Counted from the stretch's first letter, positions 20,422 through 29,636 are shown. The stretch is 64,000 nt of DNA from Flexivirga meconopsidis (GCF_026162425.1 NZ_JAOBQJ010000003.1:372001-436000); one strand, 5' to 3'. Program-made: numbers and translations. Notes: generated from the sequence alone by a model not told the origin.

Positions 20422-22289
20422 GCCCGGCTCCCTTCATGGAGAACTTCCAGGTGTTCGTTGATCACCGCAGCGAGTTCGACTGCGGTGAAAGGCAACCCAC
20501 GCACCGCGGTGTGACTTTGTATGTCGACGAGGTATTCGGCACGCAGCAGTAGCGCGAGCTGGCCGAGGTTCATCTCCGGCAGCACCACGCGGTCGTAGGA
20601 GCGCAGCACCTCCCCGAGGTTGGCCGGCATCGGTGCCAGGTTGCGCAGGTGCGCCCGGGCCACCTTGGCTCCGGTCGCCCGCGCCAGCCGGGTGGCCGCG
20701 GCGATCGGGCCGTAGGTCGAACCCCAGCCGAGGACAAGGAGTTTCGCGTCGCCGCCCGGGTCGTCGACCTCCAGGTCGGGCACCTCGATGCCGTCGATCT
20801 TCGCCTGCCGCAGCCGCACCATCGTGTCGTGGTTGGCCGGGTCGTAGCTGATCTCGCCGCTGCCGTCGGCCTTCTCGATGCCGCCGACCCGGTGCTCCAG
20901 CCCAGGTGTGCCCGGCACCGCCCAGGCTCGTGCCAGCGTCTGCTCGTCACGCACGTAGGGGTGGAAGACCGGCTTGCCCTTGGCGTCGGTCGCGTTGGGC
21001 TCGGTGGCGAATTCCACGTCGACCGAAGGGAGTTCGTCCAGCGACGGCAGCCGCCACGGTTGCGAGCCGTTGGCGAGGTAGCCGTCGGTGAGCAGGATCA
21101 CCGGCGTGCGGTAGGTGGTCGCGATGCGCACCGCCTCGATCGCCGCGTCGAAGCAGTCGGACGGCGAGGACGCCGCGATGACCGCGACCGGCGACTCGCC
21201 GTTGCGGCCGAACATCGCCTGCAACAGGTCGGCCTGCTCGGTCTTGGTCGGCAGCCCGGTCGACGGGCCGCCGCGCTGCACGTCGATGACGACCAGCGGC
21301 AGCTCCAGCGACACCGCGAGGCCGATGGTCTCCGACTTCAGGGCCAGGCCGGGGCCACTTGTCGTGGTGACGCCGATCGCGCCGCCGAAGGACGCACCGA
21401 GCGCCGACCCGATCGCGGCGATCTCGTCCTCCGCCTGGATCGTGGTGACGCCGAAGTGCTTGAGCTTGGACAGGTTGTGCAGCAGGTCCGAGGCGGGGGT
21501 GATCGGGTAGCTGCCGAGCACCAGCGGCAGCCCGGCGCGGTGCGCCGCGGTGGTCAGCCCGTAGGCGGTCGCGACGTTGCCGGTGATGTTGCGGTAGGTG
21601 CCGGAGTCCATCGGCGCGGGCGCCACGGCGTACTGCACGGAGAACGCCTCGGTCGTCTCGCCATACGCATGGCCGGCGCGCAGCGCCGCGAGGTTGGCTT
21701 CGAGGATGTCCGGCAGCTTGGCGAACTTGGTCGCGAGGAACGCGCGGGTGCCGTCGAGCGGCCGGGTGTACATCCACGACAACAGCCCGAGCGCGAACAT
21801 GTTCTTCGCGCGCTCCTTGTCCTTGCGGCCGAGGTCGAAGTCGGCCAGTGCCTCGACGGTGATCGAGGTCAGCGGGACCGGGTGCACCTGCCACGACTCG
21901 AGCGAGCCGTCGTCGAGGGGACTTTCGGCATACCCGACCTTCGACAGGTTCCGCTTGGTGAACTCGTCGGTGTTGACGATGATCGTCGCGCCGCGCGGCA
22001 GGTCGCCCAGGTTGGCCTTGAGCGCCGCCGGGTTCATCGCGACCAGCACGTCGGGGGCGTCGCCCGGTGTCAGCACGCTGTGGTCGGCGAAGTGCACCTG
22101 GAAGCTCGAGACACCCGGCAGGGTGCCCTGCGGTGCGCGGATCTCGGCGGGGAAGTTGGGCAAGGTGGACAGATCGTTGCCCAGCACGGCGCTGTCGCTG
22201 GTGAAACGGTCTCCGGTCAGCTGCATTCCGTCGCCGGAGTCGCCGGCGAATCGGATGACGACGCTGTCGATGTTCTTCAGGGTGCTCAC
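20418..22289 (-). CDS. korA: 2-oxoacid:ferredoxin oxidoreductase, alpha subunit (gamma-alpha fusion)
   Basis: Large partner of KorB. Residues about 1-190 form the gamma domain (FAGDSGDGMQLTGDRF at the start); the rest is the pyrimidine-binding alpha domain with SYPITPASDLLHNLSKL, QAEDEIAAIGSALGASFGG and TTSGPGLALKSE. 623 residues, typical of the fused KorA in aerobic actinobacteria. It starts at GTG after AGGAGA. Together with KorB it can replace or supplement 2-oxoglutarate dehydrogenase; substrate preference cannot be read from sequence. Confidence 0.94.
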   Translation of the reverse strand: MSTLKNIDSVVIRFAGDSGDGMQLTGDRFTSDSAVLGNDLSTLPNFPAEIRAPQGTLPGVSSFQVHFADHSVLTPGDAPDVLVAMNPAALKANLGDLPRGATIIVNTDEFTKRNLSKVGYAESPLDDGSLESWQVHPVPLTSITVEALADFDLGRKDKERAKNMFALGLLSWMYTRPLDGTRAFLATKFAKLPDILEANLAALRAGHAYGETTEAFSVQYAVAPAPMDSGTYRNITGNVATAYGLTTAAHRAGLPLVLGSYPITPASDLLHNLSKLKHFGVTTIQAEDEIAAIGSALGASFGGAIGVTTTSGPGLALKSETIGLAVSLELPLVVIDVQRGGPSTGLPTKTEQADLLQAMFGRNGESPVAVIAASSPSDCFDAAIEAVRIATTYRTPVILLTDGYLANGSQPWRLPSLDELPSVDVEFATEPNATDAKGKPVFHPYVRDEQTLARAWAVPGTPGLEHRVGGIEKADGSGEISYDPANHDTMVRLRQAKIDGIEVPDLEVDDPGGDAKLLVLGWGSTYGPIAAATRLARATGAKVARAHLRNLAPMPANLGEVLRSYDRVVLPEMNLGQLALLLRAEYLVDIQSHTAVRGLPFTAVELAAVINEHLEVLHEGSRA

Positions 22290-22515
22290 GTAGGCTCTCC
22301 TGCTCGGCTCTCCCTTCCCAATCTACGCGGCGGCACTACAGGTGTACTCACAAGGGCCGGATGGCGGACCCGTCATCATGGTGTCGACGCACCGCTTCAG
22401 GGGAAGGAGCCGCCCACCCGTGGGACATCGTCACCGCCGTACGCCGGTGCAGTGCGAACGCGAGCGAGTGCCACCACCACTGCTCAAACGTCGGCTCCCG
22501 TCCGGGCGCGCGGCG

Positions 22516-23811
22516 ATGAGCCAGCCCAATGTGACCGGCGACGGGGAGGCGGCGCTCACCTGGCAGTTCTGGGCGGCGATCGTGGTCACCGGCGTCGCCG
22601 CCGGCTTGCTGGGCGGCCTGTTGATGTTGCTGTTGCGGGCCGTCTCGTGGCTGGCGTATGGCGCGAGCGACCTGCCCGACTTCGCCCGCGCCGTGCAGGA
22701 TGCCTCACCCTGGGGCCGGGTCTGGCCGCTGCTCCTCGCGGGCGTCATCGGCGGCGTCGGGTGGTATGTGTTGCGGCGCTACACACCCGGTCGCAGGACG
22801 GACGTCGACGACATCCTGTGGACCGGCCACGGGCGGCTCTCGCTGACCCGGAGCACCGGTACGTCGGTATTGTCCGAGATCGTCGTCGGGCTCGGTGCCT
22901 CGCTCGGCCGGGAGGCGGCGCCGAAGCTGATGGGCGCGGTCGCCGGCAATCTGCTCGCCGAGCGGCTGCACTTCACCCCCGCACAGGTGCGGTTGATGGT
23001 CGCCTGCGGGGCCGGCGCCGGCTTTGCCTGTGTCTACAACGTGCCGCTCGGCGCGGCGCTCTTCACCGCCGAGGTGCTGGTCGGTGCGGTCAACCTGCCG
23101 GTCGTGCTGCCCGCGCTGGCCTGCTGCGCGGTGTCGACCGCGACGGCTTGGTTGATCCTGCCCAATCAGGCCGTCTATGTCGGGGTGCCGCAGGTGACCA
23201 CGACCGTCGGGCTGGTCGTCTTCGCGTTGGTGATCGGCCCGATCGTCGGCGGGGTCGCCGCTGCCTACGTGCGGCTGATCGGCATCGTGTCGCACCACGC
23301 GGTGCGTGGCCGGTGGCTGCTGGTCACCCCGTTGCTCGCCTTCTCGGTGCTCGCCCTGCTCGGCCTGAAGTATCCGCTGCTCTACGGAAACGGTTCGGAC
23401 TCAGCGCATTTGGCACTTCTCGGCGGCGGATCGGTCTCGCTCTTCGTGGCCCTGACGATCCTGAAGCCGTTGGTGACGGTGATGTGTCTCGGCAGCGGCG
23501 CGTCCGGTGGGCTCTTCACCCCGGTGCTGGCCACCGGTGCCGCGCTGGGGGCCGTCGTCGGCACGCTGTGGAACGACGCGTGGGGCGGCACGGCGATCAC
23601 CGCCTATGTGCTGGTCACCGCCGCGGCGATGATGGGTGCCGGGATGCAGGCGCCGCTCGCCGGGGTGGCGCTGATGCTGGAGCTGACCCACACCGGGGTG
23701 GCGGTGCTGGTGCCGATCATCGCCGCGACGATGATCGCGACCGCGGTCAGCCGGTGGATCGACGGCTACTCGATCTATTCGGCCCGGCTCGCGGGGCCTA
23801 TCGAGAGTTGA
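22516..23811 (+). CDS. ClC family chloride channel / H+-Cl- antiporter
   Basis: Integral membrane anion channel or exchanger. Family motifs are GREAAPKLMGAVAGN, where the Glu of the GREGP-like motif is kept, CGAGAGFACVYNVPLGAALFTAEVL, and GSGASGGLFTPVLATGAALG. The ATG gives 431 residues. An in-frame GTG at 22420 has a better ribosome site (GGGAAGGAG, 10 nt away) and would add an Arg-rich cytoplasmic 32-residue extension, so the true start is open. No CBS domains. It is divergent from korAB. Confidence 0.88.
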   Translation: MSQPNVTGDGEAALTWQFWAAIVVTGVAAGLLGGLLMLLLRAVSWLAYGASDLPDFARAVQDASPWGRVWPLLLAGVIGGVGWYVLRRYTPGRRTDVDDILWTGHGRLSLTRSTGTSVLSEIVVGLGASLGREAAPKLMGAVAGNLLAERLHFTPAQVRLMVACGAGAGFACVYNVPLGAALFTAEVLVGAVNLPVVLPALACCAVSTATAWLILPNQAVYVGVPQVTTTVGLVVFALVIGPIVGGVAAAYVRLIGIVSHHAVRGRWLLVTPLLAFSVLALLGLKYPLLYGNGSDSAHLALLGGGSVSLFVALTILKPLVTVMCLGSGASGGLFTPVLATGAALGAVVGTLWNDAWGGTAITAYVLVTAAAMMGAGMQAPLAGVALMLELTHTGVAVLVPIIAATMIATAVSRWIDGYSIYSARLAGPIES

Positions 23812-23832
23812 CGCACCGTCATACCGGCGCCG

Positions 23833-24678
23833 TCATACGAGGGTGAGCTTGTCGGGGTTGCCGACGAACATGATCTCGGCGATGCGACCGTCCTGCACCC
23901 GCAGCGTGATCACCCGCCGGTCGGCGTCGCCGTAGAACTCCAGTGCCGGAAAACCGTTGACCTGCATAGGTGTCGAGCGGGCGCCGCCCCTGCAGATCCC
24001 GATCATGAAACGGGCGATCTTGTCGGCGCCGAGCACCGGATTGAGTGCCGAGGACACCCGGCCGCCGCCGTCGGCCCAGAGCACCGCGTCGTCGGCGAGC
24101 ACCGCCTCCAGGTCGGCCAGCGCTCCGTCCCTGGAGGCGGCGACCAGAGCGTCGAGCAACCGTCGGTGGGTCTCGGCATCGGTGTCGAACCGCGCGTCCC
24201 CGCCAAGACGCGCGGTGGCTCGCCGGAAGAGCTGCCGGCAGCTTGCCTCGGTGTGATCTATGACGGCGCCGATCTCCTGATACGAGTAGGCGAATCCGGT
24301 GCGCAGCACGTAGGTCGCGCGCTCCGGAGCGGTGAGGCGCTCGAGTAGTTGCACCGCCGCCAGGGACAGCAGGTCACGGTCGACGGCAGCCTCGTCGGGC
24401 AGCCGATCGGTAGCCACCGGCTCGGCGATCCACGGGCCGATGTAGTCCTCCTGCCGGCGCTGGCGCGCCCGCAGCCGGTCGATCGCGAGCCGGGTGACGG
24501 TGGTGGTGAGGAAGGCGTCGGGGTTGCGCAGCTCGCCGGTGCCGGCCAGTCGCAGCCAGGCTTCCTGTACGACGTCCTCGGCGTCCTGCCACGAGCCGAG
24601 CATGCGGTAGGCATGGGCGAGCATCCGCGGCCGGCCGGTCTGCCAGGCCGCGGCGTGCGGGTCGCCCGTGGCCGTCAC
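23833..24678 (-). CDS. ECF41-type RNA polymerase sigma factor (SigJ-like)
   Basis: Alternative sigma factor of 281 residues with a C-terminal SnoaL/NTF2-like extension that regulates activity in this group. Visible parts are region 2 (AYRMLGSWQDAEDVVQEAWLRL), region 4 (FAYSYQEIGAVIDHTEASCRQLFRRA), the linker GPWIAEP (compare the ECF41 WLPEP motif), DGGGR, and NPDKL six residues from the end; the last two are described ECF41 signatures. GTG at 24678 overlaps the stop of the upstream AhpD-like gene by 4 nt. ECF41 factors typically activate exactly such a neighbour. No anti-sigma gene is present. Confidence 0.92.
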   Translation of the reverse strand: MTATGDPHAAAWQTGRPRMLAHAYRMLGSWQDAEDVVQEAWLRLAGTGELRNPDAFLTTTVTRLAIDRLRARQRRQEDYIGPWIAEPVATDRLPDEAAVDRDLLSLAAVQLLERLTAPERATYVLRTGFAYSYQEIGAVIDHTEASCRQLFRRATARLGGDARFDTDAETHRRLLDALVAASRDGALADLEAVLADDAVLWADGGGRVSSALNPVLGADKIARFMIGICRGGARSTPMQVNGFPALEFYGDADRRVITLRVQDGRIAEIMFVGNPDKLTLV

Positions 24679-25118
24679 CTGATGGGCGGCTGCTGCAGCG
24701 TCGGTATGGCGATCCGGTTCCACACGTTGATGGTCGCGATCGCCATGAGCAGGTCGGCCACCTCCCTCTCGCTGAACTCGTCGGCGACGGCGTTCCACGT
24801 CTCGTCGCTGACCCCGCCCTCGCTGACCCTGGTCACCTCGTCGGTCAGCGCGAGGGCCGCGCGCTCGCGGTCGGTGTAGAACGGCGAGTCCTCCCAGGCC
24901 GCCAATCCGTAGAGCCGCTGCGGCTTTTCGCCGGCTTCGGTCGCGTCGTGGCTGTGCATGTCGACGCAGAACGCGCAGCCGTTGATCATCGACGCGCGCA
25001 GTTTCACCAGCTCGTAGAGGGTCGGGTCGACGTTGGCGGCGCTGTACTTCTCCATGCCGTAGATCGCCTTGATCGCGTCGGGTGCCACGGTCGACAGGTC
25101 CATGCGCTGGGTGGGCAT
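24675..25118 (-). CDS. AhpD/carboxymuconolactone decarboxylase-like protein
   Basis: 147-residue alkylhydroperoxidase-like protein with the redox motif CAFCVDMHSHDA (CxxC plus His) near residue 50. It is probably a peroxidase or other thiol redox enzyme; the substrate is unknown. ATG at 25118 follows AAGGAG by 7 nt. It shares an operon with the ECF41 sigma factor, the conserved partner arrangement of that family, and has a candidate ECF41 promoter 43 nt upstream. Confidence 0.9.
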   Translation of the reverse strand: MPTQRMDLSTVAPDAIKAIYGMEKYSAANVDPTLYELVKLRASMINGCAFCVDMHSHDATEAGEKPQRLYGLAAWEDSPFYTDRERAALALTDEVTRVSEGGVSDETWNAVADEFSEREVADLLMAIATINVWNRIAIPTLQQPPIR

Positions 25119-25160
25119 CGGGTGCTCCTTGGTTTGGTTGTCGTGTCGGTCACCAGATAC

Positions 25161-25188
25161 GACGACCGGCACCCTGCGAAACGTGACA
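25161..25188 (-). promoter_or_regulatory. Candidate ECF41-dependent promoter
   Basis: Reading the minus strand, TGTCACG (25188-25182), 17 nt, then CGTC (25164-25161), upstream of the AhpD-like gene. From memory the published ECF41 target consensus is TGTCACA, about 16 nt, CGTC. The match supports autoregulation of the AhpD-sigma operon. Confidence 0.7.
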
Positions 25189-25193
25189 GTCCG

Positions 25194-25595
25194 CTACACC
25201 AGGCGTTGGTGCTCGACCTTGAGACAGCGATCCATGACCACCTGAAGACCGGCGGATCGCGCTGTCGCCGCGACGGTTTCGTCGGCGAGCCCGAGCTGGA
25301 GCCAGAGCACCTTGGCGTGTGCGGCGACGGCCTCGTCGGCGACCCGCGGCAACTCGGAGGAACGGCGGAAGACGTCGACGATGTCGGGCGCGCCGGGCAG
25401 CGAGGCAAGGTCGGGGTAGACCGGCTGCCCGAAGAGCTCGGTCAGTCGCGGATTGACAAACCACAGCTCGTAGTCGGTGTTACGCCGCAGGTAGTCGACG
25501 ACGCCGTTGCTCGCCCGGGTCGGCTTGTCGGACACGCCCACCACCGCGATCGTGCGCGCATCGCGCAGGATGGCCCGGACTTCCTCGTCGGTCAT
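25194..25595 (-). CDS. CoA-binding domain protein
   Basis: 133-residue single-domain Rossmann protein of the CoA_binding_2 family. The glycine-rich start TIAVVGVSDKPTRASNGVVDYLRR and VNPRLTELFGQPVYPDLASLP, later KVLWLQLG and DRCLKVEH, match the family, which resembles the succinyl-CoA synthetase alpha N-terminal domain. Function is unassigned. ATG at 25595 fits the leaderless promoter upstream and removes 32 non-conserved residues. Confidence 0.88.
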   Translation of the reverse strand: MTDEEVRAILRDARTIAVVGVSDKPTRASNGVVDYLRRNTDYELWFVNPRLTELFGQPVYPDLASLPGAPDIVDVFRRSSELPRVADEAVAAHAKVLWLQLGLADETVAATARSAGLQVVMDRCLKVEHQRLV

Positions 25596-25602
25596 GAACT
25601 CG

Positions 25603-25633
25603 ACGGTAGTGAGCCCGGTGGGACTACTGTCAA
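25603..25633 (-). promoter_or_regulatory. Leaderless promoter TTGACA-N19-TACCGT
   Basis: On the minus strand TTGACA (25633-25628) and TACCGT (25608-25603) lie upstream of the CoA-binding gene, with the -10 ending 7 nt before the ATG at 25595. Confidence 0.55.
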
Positions 25634-25657
25634 CCGGACCGACGATCGGGGGCACAC

Positions 25658-26419
25658 ATGACGGGCGACTTCCAGAGCACGCGACTGCCACTGATGCTGC
25701 TCTTCGCGGCGTTCGTGGTGACCTTCCTGGTGACCCGCGGCATCACCCGGCTCATCCGGGCGGGCAAGGGGCCGTTCAAGGACAACGTCACCGACTCCGG
25801 GGTGCACGTGCACCACGCGGTGCCCGGCCTGATCCTGCTGCTCGTCGGCGCCGTGGTGACCACGGGCGCCGCGACCCCCGTCATACGGTGCCTGGGTGGG
25901 ATCGCGGTCGGCGTCGGAGCGTCGCTGGTGCTCGACGAGTTCGCCCTGATCCTGCACCTGCAGGACGTCTACTGGGCCAATGAGGGACGTGCGTCGGTGC
26001 AGGCGGTCGCGCTCGCGACGGTGTGTCTGGCGTTGGCGGTGCTGGGTTTTGCGCCGGTCACCGGTGCCGACTTCGAGGGCGGCCCGGTGGTCGTGATCGC
26101 GGCGGTGGTCGTGCTCGCGATCTTCCTCGGGTTGAGCTGGATCTGCGCGCTGAAGGGGAAGTATCGCGTGGTGCTGTTCGGCATCTTCCTGCCGCTGGTG
26201 ACCGTCGTCGGCGCGATCAGACTGGCCCGCCCCGGGTCGCCGTGGTTCGTCAAGAGGTATGCCGAGGGCTCGCGCAAGCAGCGCGTCGCCACCGAGCGGG
26301 CGGCGCGCAGCGACCAGATCTGGGGTCGACGTTGGTTGCGCTTCGCCGACGCGATCGCCGGGGCCCCGACGCAGCCGGTGCAGGTCAGTCCTCCAGCAGG
26401 CGACGTTCGCGAGCGGTGA
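25658..26419 (+). CDS. Integral membrane protein of unknown function
   Basis: 253 residues with about six hydrophobic segments (near residues 10-27, 53-72, 77-100, 112-130, 142-160, 170-188) and a basic hydrophilic C-terminal tail of about 60 residues. Striking motifs between membrane spans are HVHHAVPG and LDEFALILHLQDVYW; the His, Asp and Glu residues could bind metal, which is speculation. Similar uncharacterised proteins occur in actinobacteria. It is divergent from the CoA-binding gene and followed by a strong bidirectional terminator. Confidence 0.75.
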   Translation: MTGDFQSTRLPLMLLFAAFVVTFLVTRGITRLIRAGKGPFKDNVTDSGVHVHHAVPGLILLLVGAVVTTGAATPVIRCLGGIAVGVGASLVLDEFALILHLQDVYWANEGRASVQAVALATVCLALAVLGFAPVTGADFEGGPVVVIAAVVVLAIFLGLSWICALKGKYRVVLFGIFLPLVTVVGAIRLARPGSPWFVKRYAEGSRKQRVATERAARSDQIWGRRWLRFADAIAGAPTQPVQVSPPAGDVRER

Positions 26420-26461
26420 GATCGGGAGCGAGCGGCGAAGGTCGCGCGGGCCCACGCATGA

Positions 26462-26500
26462 GAAAGGCCCCGTGAATCGAGAAGATCCACGGGGCCTTTC
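26462..26500. terminator. Bidirectional intrinsic-type terminator hairpin
   Basis: Perfect 13-bp arms GAAAGGCCCCGTG and CACGGGGCCTTTC with a 13-nt loop, between convergent genes. Each arm ends in a short A/T run on its strand, so it can work both ways. Confidence 0.85.
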
Positions 26501-26524
26501 GGTGCCGTTCAGTGCCGTATGGCG

Positions 26525-28918
26525 TCAGGCCGCGTCCGCCTGGGGTTGCGCGGCCGCCGGCTCGAGAGCCACGGCGAGGATGTCCGCGACGTCGCTCACC
26601 GGCCTGATCTCGAGCGCGTCACGCACCTCCTGCGGCACGTCGTCCAGGTCGGGCTCGTTGCGCTGCGGGATGAAGACCGTGGTCAAGCCTGCCCGCTGCG
26701 CGGCGAGCAGCTTCTGCTTCACGCCACCGATCGGCAGCACCCGGCCGTTGAGCGTGACCTCGCCGGTCATGCCGACGTCGCTGCGCACCGGTCGCCCGGT
26801 CGCGAGCGAGGCGAGCGCGGTGACCATCGTGACGCCGGCGGACGGGCCGTCCTTCGGGGTCGCGCCGGCCGGCACGTGCAGGTGCACCGAGCCGGTCAGC
26901 GTCGAGGGGTCGATGCCCTGCTCGGTGCCGTGCGCCCGCAGGTAGGACAGCGCGATGTGCGCCGACTCCTTCATCACGTCACCGAGCTGGCCGGTGAGCG
27001 TGAGGCGCGGGTCGCCCGCCTTGGCGCCGGAATCGCTTCCGGCCGTGACGGTTTCGCCGCCAGCGGGGGTGACGTCATACAGCGGCTTGGCCGCCTCGAT
27101 GAAGAGCACGTCGCCGCCCATGCCGGTGACCGCGAGCCCGGTCGCGACGCCGGGCACCGAGGTGCGCTCGGCCGACTCCGGGGTGAACCGGGGACGACCC
27201 AGGTAGTCGCGCAGGTCGCCGACCTCGACATGCACCGGCGCGGTCGCCTTCTCGGTCGCGAGGTTGGTCGCGACCTTGCGCAGCACCTTGCCGATCAACC
27301 GCTCGAGCTGCCGCACGCCCGCCTCGCGGGTGTAGTTGCCGGCCATCTCACGCAGCGCGTCGTCCGAGATCGTGACCTCGTCGGCGGTCAGCGCGGCCCG
27401 CTCCAGCTGCCGGGGCAGCAGGTGCTGGGCGCCGATGGCGACCTTGTCGTCGTCGGTGTAGCCGTCGATGCCGACCAGCTCCATCCGGTCCAGCAGGGCC
27501 GGCGGGATGGTCTCCAGCGAGTTGGCCGTCGCGATGAAGAGCACGTCCGAAAGGTCCAGGTCGAGCTCGAGGTAGTGGTCGCGGAAGGTGTGGTTCTGCG
27601 CCGGGTCGAGCACCTCGAGCAGCGCCGCCGCCGGGTCGCCCCGGAAGTCCGAGCCGACCTTGTCGATCTCGTCCAGCAGCACGACCGGGTTCATCGAGCC
27701 GGCCTCCTTGATCGCGCGCACGATGCGGCCGGGGAGCGCCCCGACATACGTGCGGCGGTGACCACGGATCTCGGCCTCGTCCCGCACGCCGCCGAGGGCG
27801 ACGCGCACGAACTTGCGGTCGAGCGCCCGTGCCACGCTCTCACCGAGCGAGGTCTTGCCGACCCCGGGAGGGCCGGCCAGGGCCAGCACGGCACCCGAGC
27901 CGCGGCCGCCGATCACTTCCAGGCCACGCTCGGCGCGACGGGCGCGCACCGCGAGGTATTCGACGATGCGGTCCTTCACGTCCTCCAGGCCGTGGTGGTC
28001 GGCGTCCAGCACTTCACGCGCCGCCGAGATGTCGGTGGCATCGGAAGTCTTCTCGTTCCAGGGCAATTCGAGCACCGTGTCGAGCCAGGTGCGGATCCAA
28101 CCGCCCTCGGGGCTCTGCTCGCTGGAGCGCTCCAGCTTGCCCACCTCACGCAGTGCGGCTTCGCGGACGGCGTCGGGCAGGTCGGCGGCCTCCACGCGGG
28201 CGCGGTAGTCCTCCGAACCCTCCGGCTCGTTCTCGCCGAGCTCCTTGCGGATGGCGTCGAGTTGCTGGCGCAGCAGGAACTCCCGCTGGCTCTTCTCCAT
28301 GCCGTCGCGCACGTCGCTGGCGATCTTGTCGGAGACCTCCTGCTCGGCGAGGTGATCGCTGGTCCACGCGATCAGTTGCTCCAGGCGGGCGTCGAGGTCG
28401 GCCTCCTCCAGCAGTTGCACGCGCTGCTGCAGCGAGAGGTATGACGCCCAGCCGGCCAGGTCGGCCAGCGCGGACGGGTCGTCGGTGGACTCGACGTGGT
28501 CGATCACCTGCCACGCGTTGCGGCGCTTCAGGCTGGCGACGACGAGTCGCTTGTAATCGGTCGCGAGCTCGCGGGTGCGCTCGCTCGGCGTGGGGGAGTC
28601 GACGGTCTCGGCCTCCACCCACAGGGCGGCGCCGGGGCCGGCGATACCGCGGCCGATCTTGGCGCGCTGGGTGGCGCGCAGCACGGCGGCGGGTTCGCCG
28701 TTCGGCATGCGGCCGACCTGCTCGATCTTGGCGATCGCGCCGTGGGTCGGGTACTGGTCGTCGATGCGCGGAGCCAGCAGCAGCTGGTCCTTGCCGGCCG
28801 CGCGGGCCGCGTCGACGGCGGCGCGAGCCTCGTCGTCCAGCTCGATCGGCAGGGTCATTCCGGGCAAAGCCACCTGGTCGTGCAGAAAGAGCACCGGCAG
28901 CTCGAAGGTCGTGGTCAT
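26525..28918 (-). CDS. lon: ATP-dependent protease Lon (endopeptidase La)
   Basis: 797-residue AAA+ serine protease degrading damaged and regulatory proteins. In order: N-terminal LON substrate domain (from [15 protein letters not shown]), Walker [10 protein letters not shown], Walker [10 protein letters not shown], and the C-terminal protease domain with catalytic Ser693 in [10 protein letters not shown] and Lys736 in [10 protein letters not shown], 43 residues apart as in E. coli Lon. It starts at ATG after TAGGAGAG. An HspR-type HAIR element lies about 80-100 nt upstream, pointing to heat-shock control. Confidence 0.97.
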   Translation of the reverse strand: MTTTFELPVLFLHDQVALPGMTLPIELDDEARAAVDAARAAGKDQLLLAPRIDDQYPTHGAIAKIEQVGRMPNGEPAAVLRATQRAKIGRGIAGPGAALWVEAETVDSPTPSERTRELATDYKRLVVASLKRRNAWQVIDHVESTDDPSALADLAGWASYLSLQQRVQLLEEADLDARLEQLIAWTSDHLAEQEVSDKIASDVRDGMEKSQREFLLRQQLDAIRKELGENEPEGSEDYRARVEAADLPDAVREAALREVGKLERSSEQSPEGGWIRTWLDTVLELPWNEKTSDATDISAAREVLDADHHGLEDVKDRIVEYLAVRARRAERGLEVIGGRGSGAVLALAGPPGVGKTSLGESVARALDRKFVRVALGGVRDEAEIRGHRRTYVGALPGRIVRAIKEAGSMNPVVLLDEIDKVGSDFRGDPAAALLEVLDPAQNHTFRDHYLELDLDLSDVLFIATANSLETIPPALLDRMELVGIDGYTDDDKVAIGAQHLLPRQLERAALTADEVTISDDALREMAGNYTREAGVRQLERLIGKVLRKVATNLATEKATAPVHVEVGDLRDYLGRPRFTPESAERTSVPGVATGLAVTGMGGDVLFIEAAKPLYDVTPAGGETVTAGSDSGAKAGDPRLTLTGQLGDVMKESAHIALSYLRAHGTEQGIDPSTLTGSVHLHVPAGATPKDGPSAGVTMVTALASLATGRPVRSDVGMTGEVTLNGRVLPIGGVKQKLLAAQRAGLTTVFIPQRNEPDLDDVPQEVRDALEIRPVSDVADILAVALEPAAAQPQADAA

Positions 28919-28997
28919 CGCTCTCCTACAAGCGTTGGCGCGGTCCGGGCGGGTTCGTCGGTCGGTGCCGGTGGACGAGCCGGGCCGCTCATCGGAA

Positions 28998-29018
28998 GTT
29001 GAGTCTTATCCACTCAAG
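28998..29018. promoter_or_regulatory. HAIR element (HspR operator) upstream of lon
   Basis: GTTGAGT-N7-ACTCAAG matches the HspR-associated inverted repeat CTTGAGT-N7-ACTCAAG at all but the outermost left base. In Streptomyces HspR represses lon together with dnaK and clpB, so the same logic is inferred here. Confidence 0.85.
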
Positions 29019-29222
29019 GCTTGCGCGGGTTGTTTCATTCCCGAGTTGCGGACTTCGGTCCGGTTCGCGCGGGCAGGTGCCGATCGGTGTCCGGGAGCGG
29101 ATGGGGCGCGGCTCCCGTCATACGCGACGGGCCGGATCGAGAGAGGACTCGCCGTCTCGTAAGCGAGGGTGACGTCAGGCGCACGGTTGGTCACGGGACG
29201 CCGGACTGTCACACCCGGCTTC

Positions 29223-29228
29223 TAGCCT
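29223..29228 (+). promoter_or_regulatory. -10 element TAGCCT of a leaderless promoter
   Basis: It ends 6 nt before the ATG at 29235. No ribosome-binding site is present. Confidence 0.5.
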
Positions 29229-29234
29229 CGAAGC

Positions 29235-29636
29235 ATGTCCATCACGTGCATCGACCCGGCGACGATCGACGCGCGGCTGGCGGCGATCGGCCGCCAGCCG
29301 TTCCGCGCGCGCTTCCACCTGTGCCCGCCGGAGCGGGAGTTCGTGGCGCAGCGCGGTATGGCGGTGGTGCGCGACCACGCACGCGACCTGATCGCGCGGC
29401 GACTCGCGCCTGCCTGGCCGGTGAAGGACGGCAAGCAGACCCCGTGGGGCGGCCATCCGGTGTTTCGGGCCCAGCACGCGACCGGCACGTGTTGCCGCAG
29501 TTGCCTGCAGCGCACGCACGGCATTCGCAAGGGTCACGATCTGACGCCCGCCGAGTTCGACTATGTGATCACGGTCGTATGCCGCTGGGTCGCGCTCGAG
29601 TGTGGTGCCGACCAGTCGGCACACTGCGAAGCATGA
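29235..29636 (+). CDS. DUF4186 domain protein
   Basis: 133-residue cytoplasmic protein recognised as DUF4186 by FRARFHLCPPEREFVAQRGM, LAPAWPVKDGKQTPWGGHPVFRAQHATGTCCRSCLQRTHGIRKG-type sequence. CCxxC and the neighbouring His residues could form a metal site, an inference. Function is unknown. It overlaps the downstream hydrolase by 4 nt (ATGA), implying a shared transcript. Confidence 0.85.
   Translation: MSITCIDPATIDARLAAIGRQPFRARFHLCPPEREFVAQRGMAVVRDHARDLIARRLAPAWPVKDGKQTPWGGHPVFRAQHATGTCCRSCLQRTHGIRKGHDLTPAEFDYVITVVCRWVALECGADQSAHCEA

Larger units (their letters stand above)
28919..29234. other. 316-nt divergent intergenic region lon / DUF4186 gene
   Basis: Holds the HAIR operator (28998-29018) on the lon side and the leaderless -10 of the DUF4186 gene (29223-29228) on the other. 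I see no convincing gene, tRNA or long hairpin in the middle part. Confidence 0.7.

Noticed and set aside
20649-23846. 1065-codon open frame on the plus strand, antisense to korA and across ClC
   Set aside because: Arg/Gly/Asp-rich shadow typical of 70% GC DNA; korA and the ClC gene on the real frames carry clear family motifs.
26519-28444. 641-codon frame antisense to lon
   Set aside because: Low-complexity composition and no recognisable domain; lon is intact opposite it.
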